The translations under genes and the position numbers were made by a program. Source: Methanosarcinaceae archaeon (GTDB lineage Archaea; Halobacteriota; Methanosarcinia; Methanosarcinales; Methanosarcinaceae). From it: 8,733 nucleotides of DNA. Location: assembly GCA_016926455.1 (NCBI GenBank), contig JAFGOO010000057.1:1-8733 (forward strand). Direction: 5' to 3'. The notes below the pieces were generated by a model, which did not search any database, was not told where the DNA came from, and was given only the letters and a program-made list of their open reading frames with translations. The first letter of the stretch is position 1. Every line of letters begins with the position of its first letter. Shown here piece by piece: positions 6,517 to 8,733 of the stretch.

Positions 6517-7314
6517 TCATTGTTTTACCAAGTCAAAGACCCACCTGCTAACCCCGGGAGCTACATTTCCACATCGTCTGTAGAAACTGACCTCGAAACC
6601 CATGCGTTGGTACTCCTTTATCAACCCCTCTATCTGATACTGTTTTTTGAAGGTATAGAAATGCACCATACCACCCTTTTTAACAAGTTGGGATATGTCC
6701 TTTAAAAAGTAGTCCATGCCATAAGGTGTGGGTACTATGATCCTGTCAAATGTGCAGTTGAGCATTTTCGTGATATTGAATACATCCCCTTTTATAACAG
6801 ATATGTTATCATTGACTCCATTAATACAGATATTCTCTGCCAACCACCTGCATGCATCCTCATTCTTCTCGATGGCAATTACTCTTGCTCCGCTGGCTGC
6901 AACAGGCACTGCAAAGGGCCCCACGCCGCAAAAAGGTACCAGCACATGTTCAGAGGAACTGACCATTGAAGCGATTCTGCGTCTCTCGAAGGAAAGCCGT
7001 CCATTGAAAAAGACCTCCTTCACATCCAGTTTGTAAATGTACCCATATTCCCTGTGAACTGTCTCGGTATTGTCACCCAACAGTATCTCAAATTCAGCAA
7101 TCCTTTTATCTCCAACCAGTTTAGAAACTTTGTTGAGCACTGTTCTGATATTTTTCTTTTTTGAGATAATCTGTTTGGCAATGTCACCTCTGTAATCATC
7201 CAGTTCCTGAGGTATTGAAACAATAGAAACATCTCCAATGATCTCGAAACGATTTGAAAGGTGTTGCATTAAATGCGAAGGGATTATTCCCTTCATCTGG
7301 CTTCTTAAAGTCAT
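6517..7314 (-). CDS. Trm5/TYW2 family (COG2520) tRNA G37-modifying SAM-dependent enzyme
   Basis: 265 residues. An N-terminal half typical of Trm5 (NRFEIIGDVSIV at 21-32, a REYGYIYKLDV-like segment at 89-98, NGRLSFERRR at 104-113) precedes a Rossmann methyltransferase domain: VPFCGVGPFAVP (126-137) for SAM, AIEK with Glu149 for the ribose, DRIIVPTPYG (190-199) where Trm5 has its Asn-x-Pro motif, and a final APGVSRWVFDL (252-262). The family acts on G37 beside the tRNA anticodon, either methylating N1 (Trm5) or transferring the aminocarboxypropyl group of SAM in wyosine synthesis (TYW2/Taw2). The absence of the N-terminal D1 domain and the APGV-x-x-x-V-x-DL ending recall TYW2; GVGPF recalls Trm5. 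The usual catalytic asparagine is not seen, so the exact reaction is left open. A later start at 7296 (seventh codon) is possible. It is convergent with dinB and looks monocistronic. Confidence 0.8.
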   Translation of the reverse strand: MTLRSQMKGIIPSHLMQHLSNRFEIIGDVSIVSIPQELDDYRGDIAKQIISKKKNIRTVLNKVSKLVGDKRIAEFEILLGDNTETVHREYGYIYKLDVKEVFFNGRLSFERRRIASMVSSSEHVLVPFCGVGPFAVPVAASGARVIAIEKNEDACRWLAENICINGVNDNISVIKGDVFNITKMLNCTFDRIIVPTPYGMDYFLKDISQLVKKGGMVHFYTFKKQYQIEGLIKEYQRMGFEVSFYRRCGNVAPGVSRWVFDLVKQ

Positions 7315-7513
7315 CCGTGATAATGTGTGCTTTTCTTCCCTTTAACAGTTATTGGATAGTATATGGTTTTAGAACTTATTCCTGATTTTTACTCCTTTTT
7401 ATTAAACCGACAGCACAAATATGGTTATTCGGAACGTAGCTCTGGACTTTCAATTGTTCTGCGTTAAGTCTATGAGTGCTTTTCATACATCCTGTGAAGT
7501 TGCAGTCTGACAT

Positions 7514-7582
7514 AATCCCCGGATAAAGCCTTTAGGGATTAATAAAAGAACCCCACGATTTAAGTCTTGGAAGTAATCAGTT
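7514..7582 (+). mobile_element. Decayed IS200/IS605 right end (second copy)
   Basis: GAACCCCACGA (7548-7558), TTTAAG, TCTTGGA (7565-7571), then AGTAATCAG aligns along its whole length with the intact minus-strand copy at 8649-8683, including the AGAACCCCACGA lead-in and the trailing AGTA-x-x-TCAG. The stem has decayed to five of seven pairs. Just upstream AATCCC (7514-7519) and GGGATT (7535-7540) form a further 6-bp inverted repeat that could be a remnant of the guide-RNA scaffold. No tnpB gene survives upstream. Confidence 0.5.
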
Positions 7583-7597
7583 GTTCACATCTATTAA

Positions 7598-7627
7598 TAA
7601 TAAGCCACTACAAGAAAATACTTATTA
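7598..7627. repeat. Inverted repeat upstream of the channel gene
   Basis: TAATAAG (7598-7604) and CTTATTA (7621-7627) pair over 7 bp with a 16-base centre. The sequence is AT-rich, so this may be chance; it lies just upstream of a TATA-like CATAAATA (7638-7645). Confidence 0.25.
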
Positions 7628-7661
7628 CCTTCTGAAACATAAATAGACTTAACTGCTATGT

Positions 7662-7687
7662 AAGATGCTGCATTATAACCGCATCTT
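7662..7687. promoter_or_regulatory. Inverted repeat near the predicted start of the channel transcript
   Basis: AAGATGC (7662-7668) and GCATCTT (7681-7687) form a perfect 7-bp inverted repeat with a 12-base loop. If CATAAATA (7638-7645) is the TATA box, transcription would begin around 7668, inside this repeat, so it could be an operator or a 5' RNA hairpin. No transcript data are available. Confidence 0.3.
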
Positions 7688-7734
7688 CTAAAGCTTAGAT
7701 CACGTATCAAACTCTTGCTGCATGGATGTTAACA

Positions 7735-7875
7735 ATGGCTGGTTCAGTGAAAAATAACCCACAAAATAGGCCACTTGATAATAATTGGCGAAATACGCTA
7801 TATACAGTAATATTTAAAGCAGATACACCAGATGGAAAGATTTTTGATGAAGTCCTGATTTTACAATATTTCTGA
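7735..7875 (+). pseudogene. Detached N-terminal piece of the voltage-gated K+ channel gene
   Basis: ATG at 7735 (or in-frame ATG at 7726) opens a 46-codon frame that reads, after about 15 variable residues, NNWRNTLYTVIFKADTPDGK and then I-F-D-E-V-L-I-L before stopping at TGA 7873-7875. 'LY-x-x-IF-x-ADTP-x-GK-x-FD-x-VL' is the standard N-terminus and S1 beginning of this channel family. The rest of S1 continues in another frame as I-F-L-S-V-T-V-V followed by M-L-D-S, the ATG of which is at 7890. Exactly one base is missing around 7864-7865, where a family codon would be expected. So this and the next entry are two parts of one gene broken by a single-base deletion, or an assembly error. Confidence 0.78.
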
Positions 7876-7889
7876 GCGTTACTGTTGTT

Positions 7890-8573
7890 ATGCTCGATAG
7901 CGTAAGAGAGATCACGGCTGTGTATGGTGATCTGTTATATTCCTTGGAATGGATTTTCACGATATTGTTCACAGTAGAATATTTCTTACGTCTAATCTGC
8001 GTTGGTCGCCCCATCCGATACGCTACAAGTTTCTTTGGTATCATAGATTTGATGGCAATTCTCCCGACCTATCTTAGCCTGTTGTTGCCAGGTAGCCAGT
8101 ATCTGCTGGTGATTAGGGTTTTACGTTTACTCCGGATTTTCAGGGTGCTCAAACTTGTCCAATATATTGGTGAGGCAGATTTATTGATAAGAGCTTTACG
8201 TGCAAGTCAGCGGAAAATAATCCTGTTCCAATTTACAGTTTTTAATCTGGTGGTGATATTGGGTTCCCTGATGTATGTCATTGAAGGGGCAGAGAGCGGT
8301 TTTACCAGCATACCCAAGAGCATCTACTGGGCAATCATAACCCTTACAACCGTGGGATATGGGGACATCGTCCCTCAGACGAATCTCGGACAGGCACTGT
8401 CGTCGGTTATAATGATAGTAGGTTACAGCATCATAGCGGTTCCAACAGGCATTGTCACATCGGAGATTACCTATGCAAGCAAATACTTTAAAGGAAAGGT
8501 ATGCAAAAACTGCAGTTTTGAGGGGCATGACAGCGACGCTAAATTCTGTAAGCGTTGTGGTTCAAGATTATAG
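7890..8573 (+). CDS. Voltage-gated potassium channel with C-terminal zinc ribbon; lacks S1 owing to frameshift
   Basis: 227 residues from ATG 7890. Numbered from there: end of S1, S2 (about 17-36), S3 (46-66), S4 (71-91) with R76, R79, R82, R85 and K88 at every third position as in a voltage sensor, S5 (110-131), pore loop with selectivity filter TTVGYGD (153-159), and S6 (168-190). The cytoplasmic tail holds CKNC (205-208) and CKRC (220-223), a four-cysteine zinc ribbon often seen on archaeal channels of this type. The intact gene would start at 7735 or 7726, giving about 279-282 residues; ATG 7890 was probably an internal methionine and has no good ribosome site. As it stands the product would lack S1 and probably not be a normal voltage-gated channel. 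The gene is flanked by element right ends at 7548 and 8649. Confidence 0.85.
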   Translation: MLDSVREITAVYGDLLYSLEWIFTILFTVEYFLRLICVGRPIRYATSFFGIIDLMAILPTYLSLLLPGSQYLLVIRVLRLLRIFRVLKLVQYIGEADLLIRALRASQRKIILFQFTVFNLVVILGSLMYVIEGAESGFTSIPKSIYWAIITLTTVGYGDIVPQTNLGQALSSVIMIVGYSIIAVPTGIVTSEITYASKYFKGKVCKNCSFEGHDSDAKFCKRCGSRL

Positions 8574-8648
8574 ACATTGTATTTGACTAATTGGTCTATT
8601 CGTTTCTAGAATATTGTTCTATATTTCTTAATAGAGACGCGCATGCAC
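8574..8648. other. Short intergenic stretch after the channel gene
   Basis: AT-rich, 75 nt. It includes an imperfect tandem TTCTA-x-AATATT / TTCTATATTT around 8601-8627 and the palindrome GCATGC at 8641-8646 next to the element end. No gene is seen. Read from the minus strand, the part nearest 8648 is the sequence a TnpB guide RNA from the adjacent element would carry. Confidence 0.4.
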
Positions 8649-8691
8649 TGACGTACTCCCACGACTAAATTTCGTGGGGTTCTATGGTTAG
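8649..8691 (-). mobile_element. Intact IS200/IS605 right end / TnpB guide-RNA scaffold hairpin (third copy)
   Basis: On the minus strand AGAACC is followed by CCCACGA (8678-8672), loop AATTTAG and TCGTGGG (8664-8658), a perfect 7-bp stem, then AGTACGTCAG. It matches the hairpin at 4173-4193 at 19 of 21 positions. CTAA at 8691-8688 (minus strand) can pair with TTAG in the loop, the pseudoknot expected in TnpB guide RNAs. The element end is placed near 8649 by analogy with the other copies. Sequence beyond it on the minus strand (towards 8630) would be the guide portion of the RNA. Confidence 0.65.
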
Positions 8692-8697
8692 CTGCTT

Positions 8698-8733
8698 TCA
8701 AGCCATTGCCACTTTAGGGACATCAGTGTTCCC
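8698..8733 (-). CDS. tnpB: Probable C-terminal end of a TnpB RNA-guided nuclease (partial)
   Basis: Only the last 11 codons (G-N-T-D-V-P-K-V-A-M-A) and TGA are in the window; the gene continues past the right edge. The call rests on position: the frame ends 19 nt before the hairpin arm of the right end at 8649-8691, and in IS200/IS605 elements tnpB runs directly into the right end, whose transcript forms the guide RNA. Eleven residues are too few for a family call on their own, and none of the catalytic RuvC residues is visible. Confidence 0.42.
   Translation of the reverse strand, partial: GNTDVPKVAMA

Larger units (their letters stand above)
7315..7734. other. Gene-poor intergenic region with element relic and inverted repeats
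   Basis: About 420 nt without a recognisable intact gene. It holds the promoter area of the minus-strand methyltransferase gene (a TATA-like ATATAC around 7355-7367 read on the minus strand), a 29-codon frame at 7421-7510 of unknown meaning, a decayed right-end hairpin at 7548-7582, and two inverted repeats (7598-7627 and 7662-7687) before the channel gene. The short frame ends E-V-A-V-stop just upstream of the relic hairpin, which faintly resembles the K-V-A-M-A-stop of the tnpB end at the right edge; this may be chance. Confidence 0.5.

Noticed and set aside
6442..7036. Plus-strand frames of 87 and 102 codons opposite dinB's end and the methyltransferase gene
   Set aside because: They overlap conserved coding sequence and show no family pattern.
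7421..7510. 29-codon frame as a real small gene or tnpB fragment
   Set aside because: No convincing ribosome site or domain; the similarity of its last residues to the tnpB end at the right edge is only a few positions, so it is not listed as a gene.
4173..8678. The three hairpins as units of a CRISPR array
   Set aside because: They are thousands of bases apart, on different strands, and have no regular spacers; their form fits IS200/IS605 right ends.
1..8733. tRNA or rRNA genes
   Set aside because: I looked for cloverleaf arms with a T-loop GTTCRA-type motif and for rRNA-like blocks in the intergenic stretches and found none.

Overview
The window looks like chromosomal DNA from a euryarchaeon, most likely a methanogen-type lineage (Methanosarcinales or an ANME relative). 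This rests on several features: a PGF-CTERM (archaeosortase) tail on a secreted protein, a ribose-1,5-bisphosphate isomerase, a COG2520 tRNA G37-modifying methyltransferase, a DinB polymerase ending in an archaeal-type PCNA-binding motif, and several genes with an A/T-rich TATA-like box about 27-30 nt upstream of the start codon, the layout of leaderless archaeal transcripts. The lineage is inferred; no rRNA or other decisive marker is present.

Positions 1-3061 (+): the C-terminal end of a UMP kinase-like protein, then a tight three-gene operon. It encodes a secreted PGF-CTERM protein, a MacB/FtsX-type ABC permease and its LolD/MacB-type ATPase (start overlaps the permease stop). Together they look like an ABC exporter or mechanotransmission complex with a dedicated surface-anchored partner. 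Positions 3053-3979 (-): ribose-1,5-bisphosphate isomerase of the archaeal AMP salvage/RuBisCO route, overlapping the ATPase gene tail-to-tail by 9 nt.

Positions 3980-4250: an AT-rich intergenic region with a small remnant that appears to be an internally deleted IS200/IS605-type element. A Shine-Dalgarno and ATG-TTA-CGA start lead almost directly into the right-end (TnpB guide-RNA type) hairpin. Positions 4251-6509 (+): an AI-2E/PerM-family membrane protein and then DinB (Pol IV), each with its own TATA-like box and nearby inverted repeats. Positions 6517-7314 (-): the Trm5/TYW2-family enzyme, convergent with dinB.

Positions 7315-8733: an accessory-looking tail. It has a gene-poor stretch carrying a decayed second right-end hairpin, followed by a 6-TM voltage-gated K+ channel gene whose 5' end is cut off by an apparent one-base frameshift inside S1. 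It ends with a third, well-preserved right-end hairpin on the minus strand next to what is probably the last 11 codons of a TnpB gene that leaves the window.

The main unexplained signal is the set of three related IS200/IS605 right-end hairpins within 4.5 kb. They are in different states of decay, only one has a plausible adjacent tnpB, and one abuts the promoter of the AI-2E gene. No CRISPR array, tRNA or rRNA was seen.
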